From the IMG/VR virus record IMGVR_UViG_3300025437_000055, positions 1-25,743 of that record: a stretch of DNA of 25,743 bases; one strand, written 5' to 3'. Positions 1 through 7,285 of this stretch are shown here, one piece after another; position 1 is the stretch's first letter; the number at the start of each line of letters is the position of its first letter. The stretch comes from a virus. Made by a program: the position numbers and the translations under genes. The notes beneath the pieces were generated by a model, which saw nothing but the letters and a program-made list of their open reading frames with translations, searched no databases and was not told the DNA's origin.

Positions 1-13
1 CCAGACTAAATGC

Positions 14-42
14 TTGACATTAGGACAAAGGCACTTTAACCT
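14..42 (+). promoter_or_regulatory. Promoter of the left-end small RNA locus
   Basis: A perfect -35 hexamer TTGACA (14-19) is followed after 17 nt by TAACCT (37-42), which fits the actinobacterial TAnnnT -10 pattern. Transcription would start near 49, immediately before a run of hairpins and with no open reading frame downstream. The same 17-nt architecture occurs at the other promoters of this window, which supports the call. Confidence 0.6.
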
Positions 43-48
43 AATAAC

Positions 49-216
49 GTTCTACCATGACTTATACCCTTACTTGTAAGTGCATGGTCCCGCGGTAGGT
101 TCTTCCACTTTCCTACCTGCGGTGTGGGGATAGGCAGATTTAGAGGAACGTTCATGTGTCTGTCCCCACTGTTACAAAGCAAAAGGCCCCCTGCGCAAAG
201 CAAGGGGCCTTTTGTT
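49..216 (+). ncRNA. Putative structured phage small RNA with three hairpins
   Basis: No plausible protein is encoded here, but the predicted transcript is almost entirely base-paired. Hairpin 1 (54-88) has 13 pairs with one bulged G. Hairpin 2 (90-122) has 10 pairs with one bulged T. Hairpin 3 (124-169) has 13 pairs including two G-T pairs, with a loop that contains AGAGG. A 10-bp terminator stem (181-213) follows. A good promoter lies upstream, so this has the layout of a complete RNA gene of about 165 nt. It does not fold as a tRNA cloverleaf and I recognise no known RNA family. It is convergent with the minus-strand operon that ends at 227. The role is unknown; the proximity to a small-terminase-like gene is noted only as context. 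Confidence 0.55.
181..213. terminator. Bidirectional Rho-independent terminator
   Basis: A perfect 10-bp inverted repeat (AAAAGGCCCC at 181-190, GGGGCCTTTT at 204-213) has a further 3-bp inner stem TGC/GCA. The T-rich arms make it functional on both strands. It lies 13 nt after the stop codon of the leftward operon and ends the rightward small RNA. Confidence 0.85.
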
Positions 217-226
217 AGTTTGACTC

Positions 227-931
227 TTAATCAACAATATCTGCGTCAATAATTCCCGACGCCCAACTTGGTTCCATATCGCCACCAAGTTCGGTCATTC
301 TTTCAGCGAACATGTTTCGCGCTGCTTCAATTTGACTTTCGGACAACTTTAAATCCTTGCTTAAAATAATTGCCATGAAAGCAGCACCAACTAAATTGGC
401 TTGGTGTTCTTCAAGTTCGATAACGCGCTTGCGAAGGTCATACTTAAGCATGAATTCAAGTGCGCCTTGATAACGTTCCCATGCACGTTCGACTACTTCG
501 ATAAGGGCACGAACGTGTTCCACACCAGCCTTGTCGGTTACTTCCAAAATACCATTTAGTTCGTCAAGTTTTTCTTCTAGCACCACCGACCAAGTTTTCA
601 TCTTGGAAGCAAGTAGGTACGCTTCAACTTCTGGCGGACCCATTGGTTCTGGTTCACCCAAGCGTTCGGTTAGTGTTTGTAATTCTTTGTTCATAACCTT
701 ACGAACTGCACCCCTAGTGTGTTTAAGGCTATTGCCTAAGTGCCACTTACAAGTGCCTTCGCCAAGGTGGTCTGTTCCCATTCCAGCGGTCTTGTTGCAA
801 AAACGTTCCATGCCAAGTTCTTTAAGGTTCTTGTTACGTAAACGTGCGCCACATTTTCCTGGAAGTGGTTCAGCAACACCAGGAATTTTTTCTTCCGGAA
901 AGTGTTGCGACCAAAGTTCTTCATCTGTCAT
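227..931 (-). CDS. Small-terminase-like phage protein
   Basis: This 234-residue protein has an N-terminal Cys/His-containing motif, KCGARLRN then CNKTAGMGTDHLGEGTCKWH (residues about 26-63). The motif resembles the one at the start of many actinophage proteins annotated as terminase small subunits. The rest is charged and predicted helical, compatible with an oligomerising DNA-binding protein. A small subunit would recognise phage DNA ends and recruit the large subunit, but no large terminase is nearby and a terminator follows directly. The packaging role is therefore only a family-level inference. The ATG at 929-931 is preceded by AAAGGC and lies 1 nt after the stop of the 29-residue ORF. 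It is the last gene of the leftward operon. Confidence 0.55.
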   Translation of the reverse strand: MTDEELWSQHFPEEKIPGVAEPLPGKCGARLRNKNLKELGMERFCNKTAGMGTDHLGEGTCKWHLGNSLKHTRGAVRKVMNKELQTLTERLGEPEPMGPPEVEAYLLASKMKTWSVVLEEKLDELNGILEVTDKAGVEHVRALIEVVERAWERYQGALEFMLKYDLRKRVIELEEHQANLVGAAFMAIILSKDLKLSESQIEAARNMFAERMTELGGDMEPSWASGIIDADIVD

Positions 932-932
932 T

Positions 933-1022
933 TTATGCCTTTAGGTAAAAGAAGAACGTTCTATTTACTTTTTCGCCAACGGCAGAATTGTTTGTTTTCT
1001 GGTATACGTAAAAATATTTCAT
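933..1022 (-). CDS. Putative 29-residue peptide
   Basis: This short reading frame (MKYFYVYQKT..., rich in aromatic and basic residues) fills the gap between its neighbours exactly. Its ATG (1020-1022) overlaps the upstream gene's TGA as ATGA, and its TAA ends 1 nt before the next ATG. That coupling is the pattern used throughout this genome and is the main support. No domain, signal peptide or family is recognisable, and it may be only a spacer that keeps ribosomes coupled. Confidence 0.4.
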   Translation of the reverse strand: MKYFYVYQKTNNSAVGEKVNRTFFFYLKA

Positions 1023-1465
1023 ACAAGTTCTTCCTGTTTGTGTTCACTAGGCCAATAGTATTCAAGGTCATCTGGAACGCCGGGAAAGTATTGTGCGTAG
1101 TGGTCTGGTAATTTTCTAAGCAAGTTGCTTTGGTGCGAACGATGGAATTCTTCGTTGCCAACCCAGTCTGGCTTTACAATGCGAAGTTCAGCATTAAAAT
1201 TGTCTAGCAGTGCAAAAGACTTTTCTAAACAAGTGTCTTTGTAACCACGACTAGTCCATTCTTTGCAGATTGCAACTTGGTATTCAAGCAGTGAAAGAAC
1301 GTGTCCAACCCACATTTTTACGGCGGGGTGATTCTTCCAACCGTATTCTGGCATTGTCAACGCTTTAAGTACTTGCAAGTTTTCAACGCGTTGCTTGCCT
1401 AGTCGTTTCATGTCCAATACTGACGCTGATTTTTCAAAATCTGCATATGGTAAAAAAGTTTGCAT
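1019..1465 (-). CDS. MSMEG_6728-family protein, pyrimidine-dimer DNA glycosylase-like
   Basis: This 148-residue protein begins MQTFLPYADFEKSASVLDMK and continues with RLGKQRVENLQVLKAL and GWKNHPAVKMWVG. This is the signature of the actinobacterial MSMEG_6728 family, which is related to pyrimidine-dimer DNA glycosylases (Pyr_excise type). These would excise UV-damaged bases and act with the recombination genes in genome repair. The open frame extends further upstream, but family alignment starts at MQTF and that ATG (1463-1465) lies 1 nt after the upstream WhiB stop, so I chose it. The molecular activity of the family is not firmly established; family assignment is strong, function moderate. 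Confidence 0.8.
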   Translation of the reverse strand: MQTFLPYADFEKSASVLDMKRLGKQRVENLQVLKALTMPEYGWKNHPAVKMWVGHVLSLLEYQVAICKEWTSRGYKDTCLEKSFALLDNFNAELRIVKPDWVGNEEFHRSHQSNLLRKLPDHYAQYFPGVPDDLEYYWPSEHKQEELV

Positions 1466-1466
1466 C

Positions 1467-1868
1467 TTAAGCCACCCTAATATCTTTGTTTTCACGCTTC
1501 TGCGTCTTATTAACAACATTATGCGCTTTACGGCATGCTTCGCAAGTCGGCACTCCTTGACGGCGATGCTGGTTATACCCACGATTAGTTCCGTGTTGAA
1601 TTGCAGAACCAAAGTGACCGTTCATTTCTTCAATGTTTTCAGGTAATTTGGCTGGAATTGGTATGCCAAATTCCTTGCGCAATTTTTCACGTTGTTTTTC
1701 TGTTGTTCCCGACCAAAAACCAAACACTTCATATTTCAATGCGTGTTCATAACATTCTTTTGCAACAGGGCAATTTTCACATAAGTCTTGCATTTTTGTT
1801 GTAGGTCTTCCAGAAAAAAAGTTTTCGTCTGTGCCCCGACAAGCACCTAATTTTACCCATGTGTCCAT
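1467..1868 (-). CDS. WhiB-family Fe-S transcriptional regulator with C-terminal Cys motif
   Basis: This 133-residue protein carries the four WhiB cysteines C10, C30, C33 and C39 (C-x19-CxxC-x5-C), expected to bind a 4Fe-4S cluster. They are followed by the turn GFWSGTT and a basic tail. WhiB proteins bind the principal sigma factor and modulate transcription; phage versions (for example in mycobacteriophage TM4) alter host gene expression. After the WhiB part comes HGTNRGYNQHRRQGVPTCEA (92-111) plus C112, a small Cys-containing motif seen in many actinobacterial proteins and possibly metal-binding. The ATG at 1866-1868 overlaps the preceding stop as TAATG. A longer frame upstream is out of register with the family and overlaps the previous gene. 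Confidence 0.9.
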   Translation of the reverse strand: MDTWVKLGACRGTDENFFSGRPTTKMQDLCENCPVAKECYEHALKYEVFGFWSGTTEKQREKLRKEFGIPIPAKLPENIEEMNGHFGSAIQHGTNRGYNQHRRQGVPTCEACRKAHNVVNKTQKRENKDIRVA

Positions 1869-2065
1869 TACTGTTCGAACCACCAATCCGGCAGTTCCCA
1901 TTCGGAAGGTGTACCTAGTCTGACAATTGTTGCGCATGGGTCGCTTCCTTCTTCCCATGCACGGTCTTCTGTTTCGTGTGTTGGCACGCCATCATGCGTT
2001 GCGCAAACAACACCACTACAAAAACCATTTTCGATTCCATACTTAAGCCATTCATCAAAATTCAT
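1868..2065 (-). CDS. Conserved small actinophage protein of unknown function
   Basis: This is a 65-residue acidic protein with a GIENGFCSGVVCATHDGVP core and a later DPCATIVRL segment. This pattern (Cys residues followed by THDGVP, then DPC) recurs in small hypothetical proteins of actinobacterial phages, as far as I can recall. There is no signal peptide or membrane segment. The start ATG (2063-2065) has an AAAGGGG ribosome-binding site, and the stop overlaps the WhiB start by 1 nt, so the two are translationally coupled. Its function is unknown. Confidence 0.75.
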   Translation of the reverse strand: MNFDEWLKYGIENGFCSGVVCATHDGVPTHETEDRAWEEGSDPCATIVRLGTPSEWELPDWWFEQ

Positions 2066-2084
2066 TGTTTCCCCTTTTCATTAT

Positions 2085-2558
2085 TTACCAACCACGTCCG
2101 CAACCATATTGGTCTGGCACGTAATCTGGTATTCCTGCTGCTGCTTGTATTTTTCTTGCGATAAAAACTTGTTGCTGTGGACTTGCTAAGTACAATGCAC
2201 CAAACAAAGACAACCCGCCGTATTTAACCCAGTTCACTTCGGTGATACCTAAACCACCTGAATAAATTGGACCACGTACATGCCAGTTGCCACCCTGTTC
2301 ACACTGCGCAACCTTTTCCCACTTAGCCACAATATCATCAGATACCAATGGTAGTGGAACAGTCGTAACCGTTGTTGACGGATTAATCAACGAAGGTGGT
2401 GAAACTGGTGGTGCAGAAAGTGAAGCAGGATTCCATGAAGTTCCTGTATCAAGTGTTGTTACAGTGCTTTCATTTGACGAAGCCGCGCTGTTGCTTGGCA
2501 GTGCCGAACCAAAAATAAAACTACTACAAGATAAAAGAACAATAGATAGGTATTTCAT
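2085..2558 (-). CDS. Secreted Rpf-like transglycosylase
   Basis: This 157-residue protein has a hydrophobic N-terminus (1-20) that looks like a signal peptide. The LLSC at 8-11 could be an early lipobox, but this is uncertain. A Ser/Thr/Pro-rich linker (about 21-75) leads to a resuscitation-promoting-factor-type transglycosylase domain (about 78-157). The catalytic Glu is E87 in VAQCEQGGNW, followed by SGGLGI and a Cys near the end (C153) that could pair with C86. Rpf domains cleave peptidoglycan glycan strands in actinobacterial walls. Placement in the replication operon rather than beside virion genes suggests the protein is made early and exported by the infected cell, where it could remodel the wall or aid later lysis. 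Confidence 0.85.
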   Translation of the reverse strand: MKYLSIVLLSCSSFIFGSALPSNSAASSNESTVTTLDTGTSWNPASLSAPPVSPPSLINPSTTVTTVPLPLVSDDIVAKWEKVAQCEQGGNWHVRGPIYSGGLGITEVNWVKYGGLSLFGALYLASPQQQVFIARKIQAAAGIPDYVPDQYGCGRGW

Positions 2559-2568
2559 TTAGCCTTTT

Positions 2569-3063
2569 CTACTTCGACCCGCAGTAAAGATTTTTTACTG
2601 GGCCTGCGACAAACGGGGAGTATTTAATTGCTACTTCCACGGCATCGCTTAGTTCATTTGGGCCTATTTCTTGACAACCTTCTAAGTAGCCAAGTGAATA
2701 GGGGGAACCACTACCAATCGCCAAAAACGGCGAATCCACCTCAACTGCCGAAAAGTCATTTTGAATAATGACCAACGGACGGTTAGGCCAAGCACAAAGA
2801 ATTTCTGTATCTTTCACAGAATCATCTTCACCCTTGATTTCTTTAAGCATACCAACGATGGTTTCAGGGGTACACTTTCTTTTTTCCAATTTGGAAAGCA
2901 GATTTATAATACGCCAAGAACCAGCGGCACCAATAATGCCGTTACCGGCATGAATGAATGCTTTTGGTGTTGACGAAATAAGGACGGCATCTTCATCGCC
3001 CACGGCAGAATCGAAGGCCATCCCACAACTTGCTTCATTTGTATAAGCAACTACTACTGTCAT
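2569..3063 (-). CDS. HslV/proteasome beta-type Ntn hydrolase
   Basis: This 164-residue protein begins MTVVVAY. Removal of the initiator Met would expose Thr1 as the N-terminal nucleophile without any propeptide. In mature numbering Asp17 (FDSAV) and Lys33 (STPKAF) fall exactly where the catalytic Asp17 and Lys33 lie in HslV and proteasome beta subunits. GAAGSWR and AIGSGSPYSLGYLEG match other conserved positions of the fold. The family forms ring-shaped peptidases fed by AAA+ unfoldases, but no HslU-like partner is in this window. The frame extends upstream to 3105; the ATG at 3061-3063 is preferred because it forms an ATGA overlap with the previous gene and places the nucleophile correctly. 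Substrate and partner are unknown. Confidence 0.8.
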   Translation of the reverse strand: MTVVVAYTNEASCGMAFDSAVGDEDAVLISSTPKAFIHAGNGIIGAAGSWRIINLLSKLEKRKCTPETIVGMLKEIKGEDDSVKDTEILCAWPNRPLVIIQNDFSAVEVDSPFLAIGSGSPYSLGYLEGCQEIGPNELSDAVEVAIKYSPFVAGPVKNLYCGSK

Positions 3064-4301
3064 GCTGTAGGAACACCTCCATCCCAACTTCCTTCGACCA
3101 ACCAAGTTCGGTCACGCATAATGCGGTCTGGCCATGATACACCAGATAGACGGTCACCACGAAAACGCTTTACATGAAGCATTGTTGGGTCACGGTCGTC
3201 TTTGTACAAAGATATACCAATTTCAGGCCACGCCATCCAACGCTGGGAACCCATAGGTGAAAGTTCACGCTTTTCACCTGACTTACCCTTGGCCGCGTGG
3301 TGTTCCATGATTAATGCAAAACCATACTTGGTTCGCAACGTGTCAAGAATTGCCATCGCTTCATCAGCACTGTCTTCGTAAGATTCGCTTGCACCGCGTC
3401 GGTACATCTTATAGATAGGGCCAATGCAAACAAGTTCCGGTCTGAATGCAGCAATTTCACGTTGAATTTCTGCGCGGTCAGAAAGGTTTCTGATTTCAAT
3501 ACCACCGGGGCGTCTGAAAAACTTAATGCGTTCAGGGTCAAACGTTTTCTTTTCGTTATCAATTCCGAATTCGCGGGTCTTAAGCATGTCCATGAATGGA
3601 ATGGCTGTTTGCGTAATTGCCTGCGTAGGGTTTTCAAGGTCAATGATAAGAACGCGAACCGGCTTGATACGTTGGTGACTAAATGGGTGATACCCTTGCG
3701 AAGCGGACATTCCAATCGTACGAAGAAGAAGTGACTTACCCGCACCTTCTTCAGCAACAACAATAGTTCTGTAGTCGCTGTGCATCATTCCAGGGATTAC
3801 AACCGGTGCAATGGCTTCTGAATTAGCGGCAAGTTCGTACACCGTCATTGCTTCTGGACCACCTGCGTGAATGTTGCCAACACCGTTAACGGTCTTTTCA
3901 ACTTTCTTAGCCTGTTCGTATGGGTCTTCGCCGTTTCGGATATTATCTACTGCACCGCCAAGTTCCCGCATCAACTTACGTGCAACTGAATGCTTGTAAA
4001 TGATAGAAGCGTAATTAAACGCACCAGCAGACGAAGGTGTGTTAAGTACCATTGCCATAAGCATTGGTACAACTTCGCTGTTGTTCAACTTTGCGGAAAC
4101 TGTAGTCGTGTCAACAACCACGCCTTCACCCATCAAGTTTGCAATGGCACTAAAAATCTGACCGTGCAAAGGACGATAAAAATCTTCCGCACGAACAACA
4201 TCAATACCAATCAACGCCGCTTCGGGTGACAAAATCATTGCACCCAGTAAAGATTCTTCAGCCACCATGTCATATGGTGCCGGTTTGTTATCCTGTTCCA
4301 C
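3060..4301 (-). CDS. DnaB-like replicative helicase (AAA_25/RepA-type ATPase)
   Basis: This 413-residue protein has an N-terminal DnaB-type helical domain (about 12-115, with EESLLGAMILSP and DFYRPLHGQIF). A RecA-fold ATPase domain follows, with Walker A EEGAGKS (184-190), Walker B VLIIDLEN (217-224) and a conserved HH-containing segment (IMEHHAAKGKSG). It would act as the hexameric 5'-3' helicase at the phage replication fork or as a RepA-like ATPase. It is shorter than host DnaB and has a more divergent C-terminal domain. The start is GTG (4299-4301) with a GGGA-type ribosome-binding site upstream. An alternative ATG at residue 12 is possible. It follows the winged-helix replication protein, as initiators and helicases often pair in phages. 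Confidence 0.85.
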   Translation of the reverse strand: MEQDNKPAPYDMVAEESLLGAMILSPEAALIGIDVVRAEDFYRPLHGQIFSAIANLMGEGVVVDTTTVSAKLNNSEVVPMLMAMVLNTPSSAGAFNYASIIYKHSVARKLMRELGGAVDNIRNGEDPYEQAKKVEKTVNGVGNIHAGGPEAMTVYELAANSEAIAPVVIPGMMHSDYRTIVVAEEGAGKSLLLRTIGMSASQGYHPFSHQRIKPVRVLIIDLENPTQAITQTAIPFMDMLKTREFGIDNEKKTFDPERIKFFRRPGGIEIRNLSDRAEIQREIAAFRPELVCIGPIYKMYRRGASESYEDSADEAMAILDTLRTKYGFALIMEHHAAKGKSGEKRELSPMGSQRWMAWPEIGISLYKDDRDPTMLHVKRFRGDRLSGVSWPDRIMRDRTWLVEGSWDGGVPTA

Positions 4302-4315
4302 CTTTTACCCGTCCC

Positions 4316-5194
4316 TTACACTTCAACTAAATATCTACGGCGACCACTTGCTGTATCAAGTTCAAACGGTCGGCCTTGCGCGTCAATCAACTGACCACGA
4401 CTATTGATAGGTCTACTATAGCCGTTCTTGGCGGGGTTAATGTTTGTTTTACCACCGTCGTAATCATCATACAATGCGCACGCTTTCTTTTCTTCGCCAG
4501 AAAGTTCGTATGCATACGTAGAAGTACTTGGCAGGTAGTCGCGCCACCTATCGTTCGGGCCAAAAAAAGTTTGCGCGTGTAACGTAAATCTTTCTTCCTG
4601 ACCGGTGCGTTCCAACGCGTAATTTTTTGTAGCGGTCATAAGTTCTTCGTGTGTCGCGCCACGCTTCCTTGCAGTGCAGTACGCCTTGGCAGAACCTGAC
4701 TTGTTTACCTTACGTGGGTACAACTTCCACAGGGATTCAAAGTCATCATCGTAAGAATTACGCTTCTTCTTTTCCGAAGAAGTATCTTTCTTTAATGTTC
4801 TTTCTATTAATGTTCTTTCATGTTGTAGGAGATTGGCGGCTAGGGTAGGGTCGTTTTGACGGCTACCTAGGGGTGTTTTAGCGGCTACCCCCTCCGAAGT
4901 TAGCGGCCACAAGTAGTAGAAATTACTGGTGTAAGAACCATCTTCACGGTGCCTACGGACTGTAGAAATAGCACCAATTTCAACTAATTCCTTGACAGAA
5001 GCATCAACCCTGTCAACGGAACAGTGCATTCGTTCAGCCAATAGCCTTCGCGAAGGCCAAGCGGCTTCGTTGCTACCTACATAACGGCTAAGTACACTAA
5101 AAAGACGGACTGAATATGGGCTAATTTCGGCGTCCAAAATCCATTCCGGGATGGTCGCATACCTGTATCCATGTATGCCTACGGTTTCGGTCAC
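4316..5194 (-). CDS. Winged-helix phage replication initiation protein
   Basis: This 292-residue protein has an N-terminal winged-helix domain (about 15-95; AAWPSRRLLAERMHCSVDRV is the helix-turn-helix core). A charged linker leads to a C-terminal segment with FESLWKLYPRKVNKSGSAK and FTLHAQTFFGPNDRWRDYL. That C-terminal domain is typical of phage replication proteins and replisome organisers. It likely binds the phage origin and loads the helicase encoded directly downstream. The start is GTG at 5192-5194, overlapping the helicase gene's stop as GTGA. I see no obvious iteron array within the gene, so the origin location is undetermined. Confidence 0.75.
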   Translation of the reverse strand: MTETVGIHGYRYATIPEWILDAEISPYSVRLFSVLSRYVGSNEAAWPSRRLLAERMHCSVDRVDASVKELVEIGAISTVRRHREDGSYTSNFYYLWPLTSEGVAAKTPLGSRQNDPTLAANLLQHERTLIERTLKKDTSSEKKKRNSYDDDFESLWKLYPRKVNKSGSAKAYCTARKRGATHEELMTATKNYALERTGQEERFTLHAQTFFGPNDRWRDYLPSTSTYAYELSGEEKKACALYDDYDGGKTNINPAKNGYSRPINSRGQLIDAQGRPFELDTASGRRRYLVEV

Positions 5195-7248
5195 TTGGAC
5201 AACCCCCGTTCAGCAAGGTCTTTAATAAGCCCACCCATAACACTGTCTCCTTCCTCAACATCCACACCATCGGTAACTGCGTTAACTACCTTCTTCTTAT
5301 TTTCAAGCAGGTTATAGATAGTTTCATCAATAGTCTGCTGTGCAAGAAGGTACCACGCGGTAGCACCGTGCATATCGTTAGCACGGGCGTAACAACGGCT
5401 GACGCACTGTTCGTGAATGGCTGGGGTCCAGCCAAGTTCACAAAACACTACATCACTTGCGGCGGTCAATGTCAAGCCTTCGGAAGCGGCTGTCATATTA
5501 GCAATAAAAACACGGCAATCTGGGTCGCTTTGGAACTTATCAACTGCGGCCATACGGTCGTCGGCGGATACACCACCACGGATTTTGACTGCAACTGACT
5601 TGTAGCGGTCAAACAATTTTTCTACAAATTCGATGTGTTCAGCAAAGACAATTACTTTTTCGCCGTCACCTGATTCAAGGAAGTTGTCCAGCCACGCTGT
5701 AATGCTGTCGTACTTAATCTTAGATACGGCATCACGTAGCGCAGTAATTTTGACAAGATTTTCGGCGCGGGCCAAAGTAATTTTTTTCTGCCAGTAGGCG
5801 TCCGTGCCATCACTACCGTCTTCTTCGGCTAGTTCCTTGGCACGGTTGGCAAAGTATTCAACTACATCACGTTCAACTTCTTGGTACCAGTTCATCTGCT
5901 TGCTGTCAATCGGCAAGTACTGGACGGCATTGCGAAGTTCCGGTAGGTCTTCGTACACGTCTTTTTTGTTGCGTCGTACGAAACACAGTTCACGAAGTTT
6001 TACATTTAGTTCGGCGGTATTAAGTGCCACGTTACGCTTCGGTGCGTAGCGGTTCTTAAATCGCCACGACCCACCAAACGACGCTAGGTGACCGACCGCT
6101 TCTAGTTGCGGGATTAATTCATCGGGTCTATTCGTAATCGGGGTACCGGTTAGTAGGATTACAAAATCCTGCGGGTCCAACGACTTCGCTAGTTGCATCA
6201 CCGCACCGGTGCGCTTCACCGTCCACGATTCAATCGGTTTAATTTTTCCCGCGCCACAAGTGTTGCACCGCGTAGCGTTAGAACGCACGGCTGTATTACA
6301 CAACGGGCACTTCGTCTTCTTCACACCATTTTTTATGGCGTGGGATTCATCCACGATTAACGAATTAAAACCATGCCTAAGCATGTCACCATTACGTTCA
6401 TAGCAAATGTCATAATTAACAATGATTACATCTGTTTCTTCTATGGTTTCAGACTTAGTTCCACTAAGGATGGAAACCCTTAATTTTGGGAAAAATTTTT
6501 GAATTTCCCGCTGCCAATTAAATTTTAATGTATTAGGACATACAACTACTACTGGGTAAGCATTTTCCGAAGCGACGGTGGCTATTGCTTGTGCAGTCTT
6601 ACCAAGACCGGGCTGGTCACCGATGATGCCCTTACGCACCTTCTTCATGTAGGCGACGCCCGCCTTTTGATACGGCATAAGGGGTAGCGCAATGTCGGGG
6701 ATTTCTATTTCCGCGTCCAACGACATAGACGCTTCACGCATGTCCATGTTGTTCTGAAGTACTTCAATTGCCTTTTCTTCAAGCATCTTGGAAATACTTA
6801 GGTTGTATTCAACCGCAAAATTCACCGCTTCGTACATGCTGGTAATGGCGCAACGCCATTCCTTGTGGTTAGCGTTCCACTTGACCCCAGGGATAAACAT
6901 ACGGATGGCTTCAATCATCCTAGGGTTGTAGTCAAAGCAAATAACTATTTCATCGCCGTCAACGGTAACCTGGAAGTGATTACGCGTGGAATTTGTGAAA
7001 TATTTCCCATCGTCAGCACTAATGACTTCCTTGGGCATGCGGATATTCCACTTTTCGGCAAGCATTTTAAGTGCCGGAATTTGTGAAACTGGGAATACGT
7101 TGACTTTTTGTTCAGAATCCCAGCGACGGCCTTCGATTTGGCGACAGTCTTCCACAAAGGCTTCGGAATACCTTGCCCTTACGAAAACTTCTTCTTTGTC
7201 GACCCACGCTATGTTCAGTGTACTGAACGACGACATAAATTGGTTCAT
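5191..7248 (-). CDS. SNF2-family DEAD/H-box helicase with zinc-ribbon insert
   Basis: This 685-residue protein has two N-terminal repeats (about 20-55 and 100-135) resembling HARP-type half-domains, as in SMARCAL1-like annealing helicases. The SNF2 ATPase core follows: Walker A GDQPGLGKT (210-218), motif II DESH (300-303), motif III LTGTP (366-370), and C-terminal motifs SEGLTLT and QCVSRCYARAND. A four-Cys zinc ribbon (C314, C317, C328, C331) is inserted between motifs II and III. Such enzymes translocate on DNA and remodel or restart forks. It is the first gene of the leftward operon. No Shine-Dalgarno motif lies close to the ATG at 7246-7248, but a promoter places the transcript start essentially at that ATG. 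Confidence 0.92.
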   Translation of the reverse strand: MNQFMSSFSTLNIAWVDKEEVFVRARYSEAFVEDCRQIEGRRWDSEQKVNVFPVSQIPALKMLAEKWNIRMPKEVISADDGKYFTNSTRNHFQVTVDGDEIVICFDYNPRMIEAIRMFIPGVKWNANHKEWRCAITSMYEAVNFAVEYNLSISKMLEEKAIEVLQNNMDMREASMSLDAEIEIPDIALPLMPYQKAGVAYMKKVRKGIIGDQPGLGKTAQAIATVASENAYPVVVVCPNTLKFNWQREIQKFFPKLRVSILSGTKSETIEETDVIIVNYDICYERNGDMLRHGFNSLIVDESHAIKNGVKKTKCPLCNTAVRSNATRCNTCGAGKIKPIESWTVKRTGAVMQLAKSLDPQDFVILLTGTPITNRPDELIPQLEAVGHLASFGGSWRFKNRYAPKRNVALNTAELNVKLRELCFVRRNKKDVYEDLPELRNAVQYLPIDSKQMNWYQEVERDVVEYFANRAKELAEEDGSDGTDAYWQKKITLARAENLVKITALRDAVSKIKYDSITAWLDNFLESGDGEKVIVFAEHIEFVEKLFDRYKSVAVKIRGGVSADDRMAAVDKFQSDPDCRVFIANMTAASEGLTLTAASDVVFCELGWTPAIHEQCVSRCYARANDMHGATAWYLLAQQTIDETIYNLLENKKKVVNAVTDGVDVEEGDSVMGGLIKDLAERGLSK

Positions 7249-7255
7249 GGGTCAA

Positions 7256-7284
7256 AGGCTATCGTAAAAAAATCCCCCTGTCAA
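7256..7284 (-). promoter_or_regulatory. Leftward promoter for the replication operon, probably leaderless
   Basis: Read on the minus strand, TTGACA (7279-7284) is followed after 17 nt by TAGCCT (7256-7261). The last -10 base lies 8 nt before the A of the helicase ATG, so transcription should start at or 1 nt before the start codon. This explains the missing Shine-Dalgarno and predicts a leaderless mRNA, which is common in actinobacteria. Confidence 0.75.
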
Positions 7285-7285
7285 G

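Noticed and set aside
146-153. GAACGTTC palindrome as an SOS box (also near 953-960)
   Set aside because: The N4 spacer of LexA boxes is missing and neither site lies in a promoter.
49-170. tRNA gene at the left end
   Set aside because: Three separate hairpins, no closing acceptor stem, no T-loop consensus; better read as another RNA.
531-944. 137-residue plus-strand frame opposite the small-terminase-like gene
   Set aside because: It is Ser/Pro-rich antisense shadow coding with no domain or ribosome-binding site.
961-1161. 66-residue minus-strand frame
   Set aside because: It lies mostly within the glycosylase-like gene in another frame; the 29-residue coupled frame explains the gap better.
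1466-1612. Longer N-terminus for the glycosylase-like protein
   Set aside because: The extension lies inside the coupled WhiB gene and the family starts at MQTFLPY.
3064-3105. Longer N-terminus for the HslV-like protein
   Set aside because: It would bury the Thr nucleophile and overlap the helicase gene further; the ATGA overlap start fits better.
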